DNA of 39,381 nucleotides from Nocardioides sp. (lineage in GTDB: Bacteria > Actinomycetota > Actinomycetes > Propionibacteriales > Nocardioidaceae). Positions 32,602 to 39,381 of the stretch are shown piece by piece. The notes under the pieces were generated by a model that worked only from the letters and a program-made list of their open reading frames with translations, was not told where the DNA came from and did not search any database. The translations under genes were made by a program, and so were the position numbers. The stretch's first letter is position 1; each line of letters starts with the position of its first letter. The stretch spans positions 1 to 39,381 of the forward strand of contig JAJAYJ010000158.1 in assembly GCA_026786275.1 (NCBI GenBank). The letters are read 5' to 3'.

Positions 32602-33099
32602 TCAGCCTGCGACCGCGACCGCCACCACGTCGTACGACGCCGGGTCGAGCACGACGATCCTGGCCTCGGTGACGCTCGTGTCGGCGGCGCGGAACGCCTC
32701 CAGCGCGCAGGCGACGGACTCCTGCTTCGACCAGCCGTAGACGCCGGCACCGACGAGCGGGAACGCCACCGTGCGGGCGCCGACCTCGTCCGCGACGCGG
32801 AGCGCGTTGGCGTAGCAGGAGGTCAGCAACGACCGGGCGGTCTCGCCCACGTGACGGTCGGGGCCGACCACGTGGATCACGCAGCGTGCCGGCATCGCAC
32901 CGGCCGTGGTCCATCCGGCCTCGCCGGTCGCCAGGCCGTGCGGGAAGCGTCGCGAGCAGTCCTCCAGCACCGACGGCCCACCAGCCCGGTGGATCGCGCC
33001 GTCCACCCCGCTGCCGCCCCGCATCTCCCGGTTGGCGGCGTTGACGACCGCGTCGACGTCCTGCGTGGTGAGGTCACCGCGGACCACGGTGACCCTCAC
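32602..33099 (-). CDS. Macrodomain ADP-ribose-binding protein
   Basis: A 165-aa stand-alone macrodomain, the fold that binds ADP-ribose and often hydrolyses O-acetyl-ADP-ribose or mono-ADP-ribosylated proteins. It starts MRVTVVRGDLTTQDVDAVVNAANREMRGGSGVDGAIHRAGG. That includes the VNAAN ribose-binding motif and the GGSGVDGAIHRAGG loop. AFPLVGAGVYGWSKQESVACAL gives the second loop around the diphosphate. Asp and Asn positions for hydrolase-type macrodomains are retained. The GTG at 33099 overlaps the topoisomerase stop by 4 nt (GTGA), so it is translated with it. A sirtuin, the source of O-acetyl-ADP-ribose, is encoded about 20 kb away in this window. Confidence 0.93.
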   Translation of the reverse strand: MRVTVVRGDLTTQDVDAVVNAANREMRGGSGVDGAIHRAGGPSVLEDCSRRFPHGLATGEAGWTTAGAMPARCVIHVVGPDRHVGETARSLLTSCYANALRVADEVGARTVAFPLVGAGVYGWSKQESVACALEAFRAADTSVTEARIVVLDPASYDVVAVAVAG

Positions 33100-34106
33100 C
33101 GGGACTCCTTGAGCAGCGTGAGGGTGGCCCGCTCCAGCGCCGCCTGCCGGGCGTGGGGAGTGTCGTGGGTACGGCGCGTGGTGCCGCGGATCGTGCGGCC
33201 GAGCTCGTAGGCCTCGACCACCCGGGGGTCGACGTACGACGAGCGGGCCAGGGCCGGGGTGTTGCCCAGGAACGAGGACACCTCCTTCATGGCCCCCGAG
33301 ACCGCGCGCCGGCGGGAGGCCGCGCTCTGACCCGGCTCGGCGGTCTCGGCCAGCGCGGCCGCGGCCAGCACGGTCGCGTGCCAGGTCCGGAAGTCCTTGG
33401 CCGTGGCCTCGATACCGGTCGACTCACGCACGTAGAGGTTGACCAGGTCGGGCATTATCGACCGCCACGACCGGCCGTCCTGGTAGGCGAGCAGCCGGGG
33501 GTCGTCCCGGCTGCGCCGGCGACGCATGATCTCCACCGCCTTGATCACCACCTCGTCGTCGATCTCGATGCGGTGCTCGACGCCGGACTTGCCGACGAAG
33601 GCGAAGACCAGCCGGTCCTGGTGCCGGCGGACATGACGTCGCTCCAACGTGGTCAGGCCGAAGCTGCCATTCTCGTCGGCGTACACGTCGTTGCCGATCC
33701 GGAAGTAGCCCAGGTCGAGCAGCCGCACCGCCACCGCGCAGGCCCGCTCCAGCGGCATACCCTCGCTGCCGAGGTCGGCGAGCACCCGCTCGCGGGCCCG
33801 GGTCAGCGCCTTGCCGAACTCCAGCATCCGGTCGAACTTCTCGGCGTCGCGCCGGGTCCGCCAGTCGGGGTGGTACAGGTACTGCCGCCGCCCGGCGTCG
33901 TCGGTGCCGACGGCCTGCAGGTGCCCGTGGGCGTGCGGCGTGACCCACACGTCCTTCCAGGCCGGCGGGATCACCAGCGCACGCACCCGCTGCGCGTCGG
34001 CGACCGGGAGCCTGCGCCCGTGCTCGTCGAGATAGCTGAAGCCCGTGCCCGCGCGCCGACGGGTCCAGCCCGGCTGGTCGGGAGACGTACGACGCAGCCG
34101 GACCAT
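33096..34106 (-). CDS. Type IB DNA topoisomerase (poxvirus-type)
   Basis: Relaxes supercoils by making a transient 3'-phosphotyrosyl nick. The 336-aa protein has the N-terminal domain RAGTGFSYLDEHGRRLPVADAQRVRALVIPPAWKDVWV and the catalytic domain. It contains LLDLGYFRIGNDVYADENGSFGLTTLERRHV, the KDFRTWHATVLAA block with the Arg and His of the active site, and NTPALARSSYVDPRVVEAY with the nucleophilic Tyr. Bacterial TopoIB proteins of this size are common in actinobacteria. The ATG at 34106 follows TAGGGT at 6 nt, so a leaderless mRNA is likely. The macrodomain gene is coupled to its stop by GTGA. Confidence 0.95.
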   Translation of the reverse strand: MVRLRRTSPDQPGWTRRRAGTGFSYLDEHGRRLPVADAQRVRALVIPPAWKDVWVTPHAHGHLQAVGTDDAGRRQYLYHPDWRTRRDAEKFDRMLEFGKALTRARERVLADLGSEGMPLERACAVAVRLLDLGYFRIGNDVYADENGSFGLTTLERRHVRRHQDRLVFAFVGKSGVEHRIEIDDEVVIKAVEIMRRRRSRDDPRLLAYQDGRSWRSIMPDLVNLYVRESTGIEATAKDFRTWHATVLAAAALAETAEPGQSAASRRRAVSGAMKEVSSFLGNTPALARSSYVDPRVVEAYELGRTIRGTTRRTHDTPHARQAALERATLTLLKESR

Positions 34107-34112
34107 GCGCCG

Positions 34113-34118
34113 ACCCTA
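34113..34118 (-). promoter_or_regulatory. TAGGGT -10 box, leaderless start of topoisomerase IB
   Basis: On the minus strand TAGGGT then six bases and the ATG at 34106. The box abuts the terminator hairpin of the upstream operon. Confidence 0.6.
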
Positions 34119-34148
34119 GGGTGTGCCCCGCCGCGGGCGGGACACCCT
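34118..34148. terminator. Terminator hairpin after the propeller gene
   Basis: AGGGTGT and CCCGCC pair with GGCGGG and ACACCCT in one long stem with a small internal bulge and a GCG loop. It begins 11 nt after the end of the propeller gene (in its direction) and ends at the topoisomerase promoter. Confidence 0.75.
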
Positions 34149-34158
34149 GCGGGAGAGG

Positions 34159-35142
34159 TCAGCGGGTCCGCATCGAGCGCAGCAGCACCATCAGGAAGCC
34201 CACGGCGATCAGGCCCGTCAGGAACCACGGCCAGGCGGCCGGTGAGTACGTCGTCGCCTCCGGCAGCTCGCGGCCCTCGCGGGACTGGATGCCCGGGAAG
34301 GGGCTGCTCTGCGCCGTCGCCACCGGCGGGACCGTGCCCATCGCCTCGCGGACCTCGGTCGGCAGCCGGACCCGCAGCACGTCGCTGTCACGACCCTCGC
34401 TGCCGACGAACAGCCGACCCTCGTCGTCGACCGCGATGGACTCGCCCTGCTCCTGGGTCGGCAGGTCGACGCTGCCCACCGGCTCGAGGGTCGGCAGCGA
34501 GTAGACGACCGCCCGGGTGTAGTCGCGTAGCACCACGTGCTCCCCGTCGGGGAAGAAGGCGCCGTCGGTGGCCAGGCCCAGCACGTCGCCGAGCGGGGTC
34601 ATCGGGTTCGGGCCGTCGACCAGCGGGTCGGGCGCGGCGTACACCGTGCCGCCGAAGACGCCCTTGGTCACCACGAAAAGCTGGCCGGTCGTCGGGCTGA
34701 CCAGCAGCGTCTCGGCGTCGTGGGGGCCGTCGGGGTAGACCAGCTCGTGGCGTTCGGGCTCGACCGTGCGGTCGCCCCGACCCACCGGCACCTTGAGCAC
34801 CTCGACGCTGGGCCGCTGGGCCAGGTTGTCCCCGATGTCGGCCACCCAGACGCTGCCGTCACCGGCCGGCGCGACCGCCTCGTCGTCCTCGGGGTCACCG
34901 TTCCAGTAGCTCACCCCCACGGTGTAGCCGTCGGTCGGGTCGACCGTGAAGACGCGCGCGCTGTCGCCGGAGTCGTTGACGCTCACGTAGAGCCCGTCCA
35001 CGACGGCCAGTCCGCTCGACTCCACGATCGCGGGGTCCTGGAACGTGAACTCGACCTCCGGCTCGTCGCTCGCCACCGAGGCCGCGCCCAGCAGGAACGG
35101 CAGCACGACCAGCACCGCGCAGGCGCCGAGCCCGCGACTCAC
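34159..35142 (-). CDS. Membrane-anchored beta-propeller-like exported protein
   Basis: A 327-aa extracytoplasmic protein of unknown function. A signal peptide, GLGACAVLVVLPFLLGAASVAS, is at residues 4-25. The domain that follows has blade-like pieces (VESSGLAVVDGLYVSVNDSGDSARVFTVD, SVWVADIGDN, HDAETLLVSPTTGQLFVVTKG, ESIAVDDEGRLFVGSEG) as in propellers. The C-terminus is a TM anchor, PAAWPWFLTGLIAVGFLMVLL, with a basic cytoplasmic tail RSMRTR. The GTG at 35142 overlaps the methyltransferase stop (GTGA), so it is the last gene of the four-gene coupled operon. Confidence 0.85.
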   Translation of the reverse strand: MSRGLGACAVLVVLPFLLGAASVASDEPEVEFTFQDPAIVESSGLAVVDGLYVSVNDSGDSARVFTVDPTDGYTVGVSYWNGDPEDDEAVAPAGDGSVWVADIGDNLAQRPSVEVLKVPVGRGDRTVEPERHELVYPDGPHDAETLLVSPTTGQLFVVTKGVFGGTVYAAPDPLVDGPNPMTPLGDVLGLATDGAFFPDGEHVVLRDYTRAVVYSLPTLEPVGSVDLPTQEQGESIAVDDEGRLFVGSEGRDSDVLRVRLPTEVREAMGTVPPVATAQSSPFPGIQSREGRELPEATTYSPAAWPWFLTGLIAVGFLMVLLRSMRTR

Positions 35143-36356
35143 GAGCTCGTCCCGAGCAGCTCGGCCAGCCGCGGCGCGAGGTGCCAGGTCGCGACCAGGT
35201 CGTCGTACTCCTCGCGGCTGCCGGCCGGGGTCCCGGTCCGGACCGCGCGCAGCATCGTGTTGCGCGGCGTGTGCTGGCTCTCCACGAACTGCACCACGTC
35301 AACCCGGTAGCCCTCGGCGCGCAGCAACGAGGCGCGCAGCGCATCGGTCAGGGTGTCGGCCAGCCGCTCGCGAAGGATCCCGTCGCGGGTGAGCATGGAG
35401 TACGGCGCCGGCGCGGGCGTGGCCCTCAGCTGGGCGGCGATGTCGTGGTGACAGCAGGGGGCGGCCAGCACCAGGCGGGCGTCCCACCCGACCGCACGGG
35501 CCAGCGCCTCGTCGGTGGCGGTGTCGCAGGCGTGCAGCGCGAGCACCACCTCCGGGTCGTGCTCCAGCGCGACGCCGGCGATCGAGCCGACCACGAAGTC
35601 GGCGTCCACCCCCAGCTCGGCGGCGAGCCCGGCGTTGTGCTCGCGCGACTGCTCGCGCACGTCGACGCCGACCAGGTGCACCGGCACCCCGCGCACCCCG
35701 GTCAGGTAGCGCTGCGCGGCGAAGGTCAGGTAGGCGTTGCCGCAGCCCAGGTCGACGATCCGCAGCGGGTCCTCGGCGGTGGGGGTGCGCAGGTGTCCCT
35801 TGTCCAGGGCGTCGGTGAGCGAGCTGTCGAGCAGCCGCAGGAACTCCTCGACCTGGCGGTACTTCGCCTGCCGGCTGGGCTTCAGCCGGCCGTTCGCGTC
35901 GGCCAGGCCCAGCGCTCGGAAGACCGGGTCGTCCTCGGGCAGCAGCCGGTCCTTGTCCCGGTCGTGGCCCCGGTCGACCTCGGCCGGCTCGGTGCGCCGC
36001 GAGGTGTGCAGCAGGCCCTCGAGCTTCTTGGTGACCCGCACCTGGTGCTGCTCGGTGGTGGTCTCGACGTGCCAGTTGCCGAAGGGCTCCGCGAGCAGCT
36101 CGTCGACCGCCACGGCCGCCGGGCTGTGCCCGACGTCGGGCCGGACCTCGTAGTTGGCGGTGAACGCCTGCGTCTCGTCGTACGACGTGACCTGCAGGCG
36201 CCGTCCGGCCCGCAGGTCGACGTAGCGCACCTCCACCCGCTTCCAGCGGGGCTGGTCGCTCCGGCGGCGCCCCGAGGCGACGGCCCGCACCAGGGTGTCG
36301 GGACCGAGCAGGTGGCCACGCACCACCGCCAGCACGTCGGGCAGCGGCGCGCTCAT
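35139..36356 (-). CDS. SAM-dependent methyltransferase, METTL25/RRNAD1-like (Methyltransf_32)
   Basis: A 405-aa probable methyltransferase. The N-terminal half (about 1-170) has YETKxF-like pieces, DQPRWKRVEVRYVDLRAGRRLQV, NWHVETTTEQHQVRVTKK, and KPSRQAKYRQVEEFLRLLD. That KYxQxxEF pattern just before the SAM domain is typical of the METTL25/Methyltransf_32 group. The SAM-binding motif is RIVDLGCGNAYLTFAAQRYL, with VHLVGVDVREQS as strand 2, LHACDTATDEALARAV and LAAPCCHHD, the PCCHH pair of the family. The substrate is unknown. The ATG at 36356 overlaps the stop of the 29-aa membrane protein (ATGA). The next gene overlaps its stop (GTGA). Confidence 0.85.
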   Translation of the reverse strand: MSAPLPDVLAVVRGHLLGPDTLVRAVASGRRRSDQPRWKRVEVRYVDLRAGRRLQVTSYDETQAFTANYEVRPDVGHSPAAVAVDELLAEPFGNWHVETTTEQHQVRVTKKLEGLLHTSRRTEPAEVDRGHDRDKDRLLPEDDPVFRALGLADANGRLKPSRQAKYRQVEEFLRLLDSSLTDALDKGHLRTPTAEDPLRIVDLGCGNAYLTFAAQRYLTGVRGVPVHLVGVDVREQSREHNAGLAAELGVDADFVVGSIAGVALEHDPEVVLALHACDTATDEALARAVGWDARLVLAAPCCHHDIAAQLRATPAPAPYSMLTRDGILRERLADTLTDALRASLLRAEGYRVDVVQFVESQHTPRNTMLRAVRTGTPAGSREEYDDLVATWHLAPRLAELLGTSS

Positions 36357-36442
36357 CGGCCCACCAGCGACGCGATCACCACGATGAGGAGCAGACCGCC
36401 CAGTGCCACCGGGATCACGAGACGGCGGTATCGGGGGCTCAC
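36353..36442 (-). CDS. 29-aa single-span membrane miniprotein
   Basis: A GTG-started frame of 29 codons: a polybasic start (SPRYRRLVIPV), one hydrophobic helix of about 20 residues (VALGGLLLIVVIASLVG) and a final Arg. The start codon overlaps the stop of the FAD/Fe-S oxidoreductase (GTGA, 36442-36439), and its stop overlaps the methyltransferase start (ATGA, 36356-36353). Filling the gap exactly between two overlapping junctions is strong evidence that it is translated. The topology by the positive-inside rule is N-in. Function is unknown. It may anchor the oxidoreductase or the methyltransferase at the membrane, or only carry ribosomes through the operon. Confidence 0.75.
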   Translation of the reverse strand: MSPRYRRLVIPVALGGLLLIVVIASLVGR

Positions 36443-39228
36443 CGTACGAGCCTAGAAGCGAACAGCTCGGCCAGGTGCATCGTGGGCACCCCGGCCAGGT
36501 CGTCGAGCTGGACCCGACACGACATGCCGTCGGCCAGCACGACCGCGTCCGGGTTGCCGCGCACCGCGGGCATCAGGTACGTCTCGGCGATCGCGACCGA
36601 GACCTCGTAGTGGCCCTTCTCGACCCCGAAGTTGCCGGCCAGGCCGCAGCAGCCGGCCACCCGGGTGACGGTGGCCCCGGCCCGGGTCAGCAGGGCCTCG
36701 TCCTGGGCCCAGCCCAGCACGGCGTGCTGGTGGCAGTGCGGCTGGGCCACGATCTCGACCCCGTGCAGGTCGGGGACCGGCAGGTCGAGCCGGGTGACCA
36801 ACTCGGCGAAGGTCAGCACGCCCTCGGCCACCTGGGTGGCGTGCGGGTGGTCGCTGAGCTCGAGGGCGTCGCTGCGCAGGGTCGCGGTGCAGGACGGCTC
36901 GAGGCCGATCACCGGCACGCCGCTGGCGACGTACGGCGCGAGGGTGCTCAGGGTCCGACCCATGATCTGCCGGGCCTGGTCCAGCTGGCCGGTGGTGATC
37001 CAGGTCAGCGCGCAGCAGGCCTTCTCGTCGATCACCCGCACCCGCAGGCCGTGGGCCTCCAGGTACCGGATCGCGGCGTGCCCGCTCTGGGGGAAGAAGT
37101 GGTCGGTGAAGGAGTCGGCCCAGACCCACACGTCCGGCGTCGCGGGTCCGGCCGTGCGCAGGGTCGCGCTCTGCGCCGAGCGCTTGAGGGTCCGGCGGGC
37201 GAAGGTGGGGATCGAGCGGCGCTGGTCCATGCCGGCGGTGGCCCGGGCCAGGGAGGCGACCGGGCCGAGCCGCATCATCGCGTTGACCACCGGGGCCACC
37301 GGAGCGGCGAGCCGGGCCCAGACGGGCAACCGGCCGAGCAGGTAGTGGCTGCGCGGGCGACGCTCGTGGGCCTCGACACCGTCGTAGCGCTGGTAGAGCG
37401 CCTCAGCCTTGTAGGTCGCCATGTCCACCCCGGTCGGGCAGTCGGAGGCGCACCCCTTGCAGGCCAGGCACAGGTCGAGCGCGTCGGCCACCGCCGGGTC
37501 CCCCAGGCCCTTGACCAGATCGCCGTCGAGGGCCTCCTGCAGCACCCGGGCGCGCCCGCGGGTGGAGTCCTTCTCGTCGCGGGTGGCGAGGTAGGAGGGG
37601 CACATCACGCCGTTAGTCGTGGGCGCCACGCACTTGCCGACCCCGGTGCAGCGGTGCACCGCGTTGCCCAGCGAGCCGCCGTCGTGCAGCAGGGTCAGTG
37701 CGGTCCGGACCTCCTGGCGGGCCCGGATCGGGCGCAGCGCGAGGTCGAGCGGGTCGGGGTCGACGATGACACCGGGGTTGAGCAGGTTGTCGGGATCGCA
37801 GATCGCCTTGGCCGCGGCGAAGAGCCGGATGCTCTCCTCGTCGTACATCAGCGGCAGCAGCTCCGAGCGGGCCCGGCCGTCGCCGTGCTCGCCCGACAGG
37901 GACCCGCCGTAGGTCTTGAGCCGGTGCGCGGAGGCGGTGAGGAAGTCGCGGAACACGGCCGCACCCTCCGGTGCCCCGGGCTCGAACGGGAAGTCGATGC
38001 GTACGTGCACGCAGCCGTCGCCGAAGTGGCCGTAGGGCACCCCGTCGAGACCGAAGTCGGACAACAGCGTGTCGAAGTCGCGCAGCCAGGCGCCCAGGTG
38101 CTCGGGCGGCACGGCGGCGTCCTCCCAGCCGGAGTACGCCGGGGTCCGCAGGCTGCGGGCGGCCAGACCGGCACCGTCCTCGCGGATCCGGAACAGCTCG
38201 GCCTGCTCGACCACGTCGGTGACCGAACGATGGCCCAGGGCACCCGCGACCGCGACCAACCGGGCGGCGACCGACTCGGCGTCGGCTCCCGCGACCTCCG
38301 CGAACAGCCAGCCCGCACCGCGGGGCAGCTCGGGCACCACGCCGTTGCGGCGACGCACCAGGTCGACGATCCGGGCGTCGAGGCCCTCGCAGGCGATCAT
38401 CCGGCCCTCGGCCGCGGCCAGCAGGGCGGGGACGGCGTCGGCGGCCTCGGCCATCGAGGGGTAGCCAAGCACCACGATCAGCCGGCGGTCCTCCTCGGGC
38501 ACCAGCCGCACCGTCGCCTCCAGCACCAGGCCCAGCGTGCCCTCCGAGCCGACCAGGAACCGGTCGATGCGTCGCCGCTCGGGCAGCAGGTGCTCCATCG
38601 AGTAGCCACTGACCTGACGCCCGAACCGGCCGAACTCCGTCCGGATGTGCTCCAGGTGCGCGTCGCCCAGCGCCGCGAGCCGGTCGCTGGTGGTCGAGGT
38701 CTCGCTGGTTGAGGTGCGAGCGGAGCGAGCCTCGAAACCCGCGAACGAGGCCACCTCCCCGGTGCCGAACGCCACCCGCAGGCCCTCGACGTTGTCCACG
38801 GTGCGGCCGTAGCCCAGCGCCCGGGAGCCGCAGGCGTTGTTGCCGATCATCCCGCCGATGGTGCAGCGCGGATGCGTCGACGGGTCGGGCCCGAAGCGCA
38901 GGCCGTGGGGTGCAGCCGCACGCTGCAGGTCGGCGTGCACCATGCCGGGCTGCACGACCGCGGTCCGGGTGTCGGGGTCGATCGACACGAGGTGGCGCAG
39001 GTGCTTCACGGTGTCGACCACGATGCCCGGACCGACCGCGTTGCCGGCGATCGACGTACCAGCGCCGCGCATGGTGAGGGGCACGCCGGTGGCGCGGGCC
39101 ACGTCGAGGACGGCCAGGATCTCGTCGGCGTGCCGCGGCCGGGCGACGACCTGGGGCACGATCCGGTAGAGCGAGGCGTCGGAGGAGTAGAGGGCCCGGG
39201 TCAGGGTGGAGTCGTCGACGTCGCCCAC
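36439..39228 (-). CDS. FAD-binding and Fe-S oxidoreductase (GlcD-GlpC fusion), 5' end cut
   Basis: A fused D-lactate/glycolate-type dehydrogenase: FAD_binding_4 domain (ARPRHADEILAVLDVARATGVPLTMRGAGTSIAGNAVGPGIVVD, SIGNNACGSRALGYGRTVDNV-like region), FAD C-terminal domain (VPYGHFGDGCVHVRID, GEHGDGRARS), then a 4Fe-4S domain with CTGVGKCV and CLACKGCASDCPTG. A C-terminal CCG half follows, with EKACCALTW, PSCTATLR, PHCHQHAVLG and RVAGCCGLAGNFG. 929 aa are visible. Homologues usually have a few more residues before GDVDDSTLTRALYSSDASLYR. The sequence beyond 39228 is damaged by the window end, so the true start is unseen. A stretch of about 15 residues, ARSARTSTSETSTTS, comes from a palindromic repeat inserted in frame. 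Its stop overlaps the 29-aa gene. Confidence 0.92.
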   Translation of the reverse strand: MGDVDDSTLTRALYSSDASLYRIVPQVVARPRHADEILAVLDVARATGVPLTMRGAGTSIAGNAVGPGIVVDTVKHLRHLVSIDPDTRTAVVQPGMVHADLQRAAAPHGLRFGPDPSTHPRCTIGGMIGNNACGSRALGYGRTVDNVEGLRVAFGTGEVASFAGFEARSARTSTSETSTTSDRLAALGDAHLEHIRTEFGRFGRQVSGYSMEHLLPERRRIDRFLVGSEGTLGLVLEATVRLVPEEDRRLIVVLGYPSMAEAADAVPALLAAAEGRMIACEGLDARIVDLVRRRNGVVPELPRGAGWLFAEVAGADAESVAARLVAVAGALGHRSVTDVVEQAELFRIREDGAGLAARSLRTPAYSGWEDAAVPPEHLGAWLRDFDTLLSDFGLDGVPYGHFGDGCVHVRIDFPFEPGAPEGAAVFRDFLTASAHRLKTYGGSLSGEHGDGRARSELLPLMYDEESIRLFAAAKAICDPDNLLNPGVIVDPDPLDLALRPIRARQEVRTALTLLHDGGSLGNAVHRCTGVGKCVAPTTNGVMCPSYLATRDEKDSTRGRARVLQEALDGDLVKGLGDPAVADALDLCLACKGCASDCPTGVDMATYKAEALYQRYDGVEAHERRPRSHYLLGRLPVWARLAAPVAPVVNAMMRLGPVASLARATAGMDQRRSIPTFARRTLKRSAQSATLRTAGPATPDVWVWADSFTDHFFPQSGHAAIRYLEAHGLRVRVIDEKACCALTWITTGQLDQARQIMGRTLSTLAPYVASGVPVIGLEPSCTATLRSDALELSDHPHATQVAEGVLTFAELVTRLDLPVPDLHGVEIVAQPHCHQHAVLGWAQDEALLTRAGATVTRVAGCCGLAGNFGVEKGHYEVSVAIAETYLMPAVRGNPDAVVLADGMSCRVQLDDLAGVPTMHLAELFASRLVR
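38707..38739. repeat. REP-like palindrome inside the FAD-domain coding sequence
   Basis: A 33-bp element beginning GGTTGAGGTGCGAGC and ending GCGAGCCTCGAAACC. Its centre GCGAGC-GGA-GCGAGC is a perfect inverted repeat, and the outer GGTTGAGG/CCTCGAAACC blocks are nearly symmetric. I recognise this form as a repetitive element common between genes in Nocardioides and related actinobacteria. Here it lies in frame in a gene and adds residues absent from the family. Confidence 0.75.
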
Positions 39229-39381
39229 GCCGCGGGGCCCCCGCGCCGCGGCGCGGTGCGGGGCGCCCGCCCCACGCCCGCGGGGCCACCCCGAGGGGGC
39301 GGGCGGGGGTTCCCGCGGCGGCCCCCGACCGCGCGGCGGCGCGGGGCCGCTGGGGCGTGGTCGACGTCGACGACTCCACCC
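39204..39381. repeat. Terminal inverted repeat, probable fold-back contig edge
   Basis: The left arm 39204-39231 and the last 28 nt (39354-39381) are inverse complements at 27 of 28 positions, with 20 perfect at the outer end. Between them lies GC-only low-complexity sequence. The left arm is inside the start of the oxidoreductase gene, so this is most likely a snap-back artefact that truncates it. Confidence 0.8.

Noticed and set aside
36403..38712. Very long open frame (over 700 codons) on the plus strand, antisense to the FAD/Fe-S oxidoreductase
   Set aside because: High GC removes stop codons from shadow frames. The composition (runs of Arg, Gly, Ala, Val, Gln, His) has no domain, while the minus strand has complete enzyme motifs.

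Overview
The window is very GC-rich DNA with actinobacterial gene content: LCP cell-wall ligase, DtxR-type iron regulator, Eis-type acetyltransferase, DUF2277, trans-acting enoyl reductase-like protein and SAF/MscL pair. Gene order and protein style suggest Nocardioides or a close relative in the Nocardioidaceae. This is inferred from familiarity with the families; there is no 16S gene here. Both ends look like contig edges: low-complexity G/C sequence at 1-102, and a fold-back inverted repeat at 39204-39381 that cuts the last gene.

Layout. 103-4337: end of a SAF-domain protein, mscL, then a minus-strand block (LCP protein plus a 60-aa protein; NmrA-like reductase, 3-methyladenine glycosylase and SnoaL-like protein). 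4380-8864: a tRNA-Arg(CCT) gene and, 4.4 kb away, a 38-bp copy of its 3' end, bracketing a decayed accessory segment. That segment holds a 4-TM protein, a broken DUF4145-like gene, an intact DASS dicarboxylate transporter and a heavily frameshifted tartrate/isopropylmalate dehydrogenase gene. 9432-15887: secreted propeller, enoyl-reductase-like protein, DUF2277, sirtuin, DtxR regulator and photolyase with a partner gene. 16047-19783: GH13 glucosidase, and a drug exporter coupled to its MarR regulator. 20045-24504: a 12-codon ORF behind an almost perfect Shine-Dalgarno, then a TetR-ABC-ABC operon with a clear operator. 24704-32569: pdxH, citrate synthase, tandem terminators, Eis-like protein, secreted protein, AIM24 plus frameshifted alditol oxidase, GNAT and serC. 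32602-39228: two tightly overlapping minus-strand operons, topoisomerase IB with a macrodomain protein, and FAD/Fe-S oxidoreductase, a 29-aa membrane protein, methyltransferase and a membrane-anchored propeller.

How it works together. Most of the window is ordinary chromosomal core: PLP supply (pdxH) and a PLP enzyme (serC), citrate synthase, iron sensing, DNA repair (photolyase, glycosylase) and drug export. Translational coupling by 4-nt overlaps (ATGA, GTGA, TTGA) is used repeatedly. Many genes carry a TANNNT-like box 6-7 nt before the start codon and no ribosome binding site, indicating leaderless mRNAs. Several single-base frameshifts occur; isolated ones may be sequencing errors, but the dehydrogenase at 7484-8590 has five and expanded repeats, so it is probably a true pseudogene.
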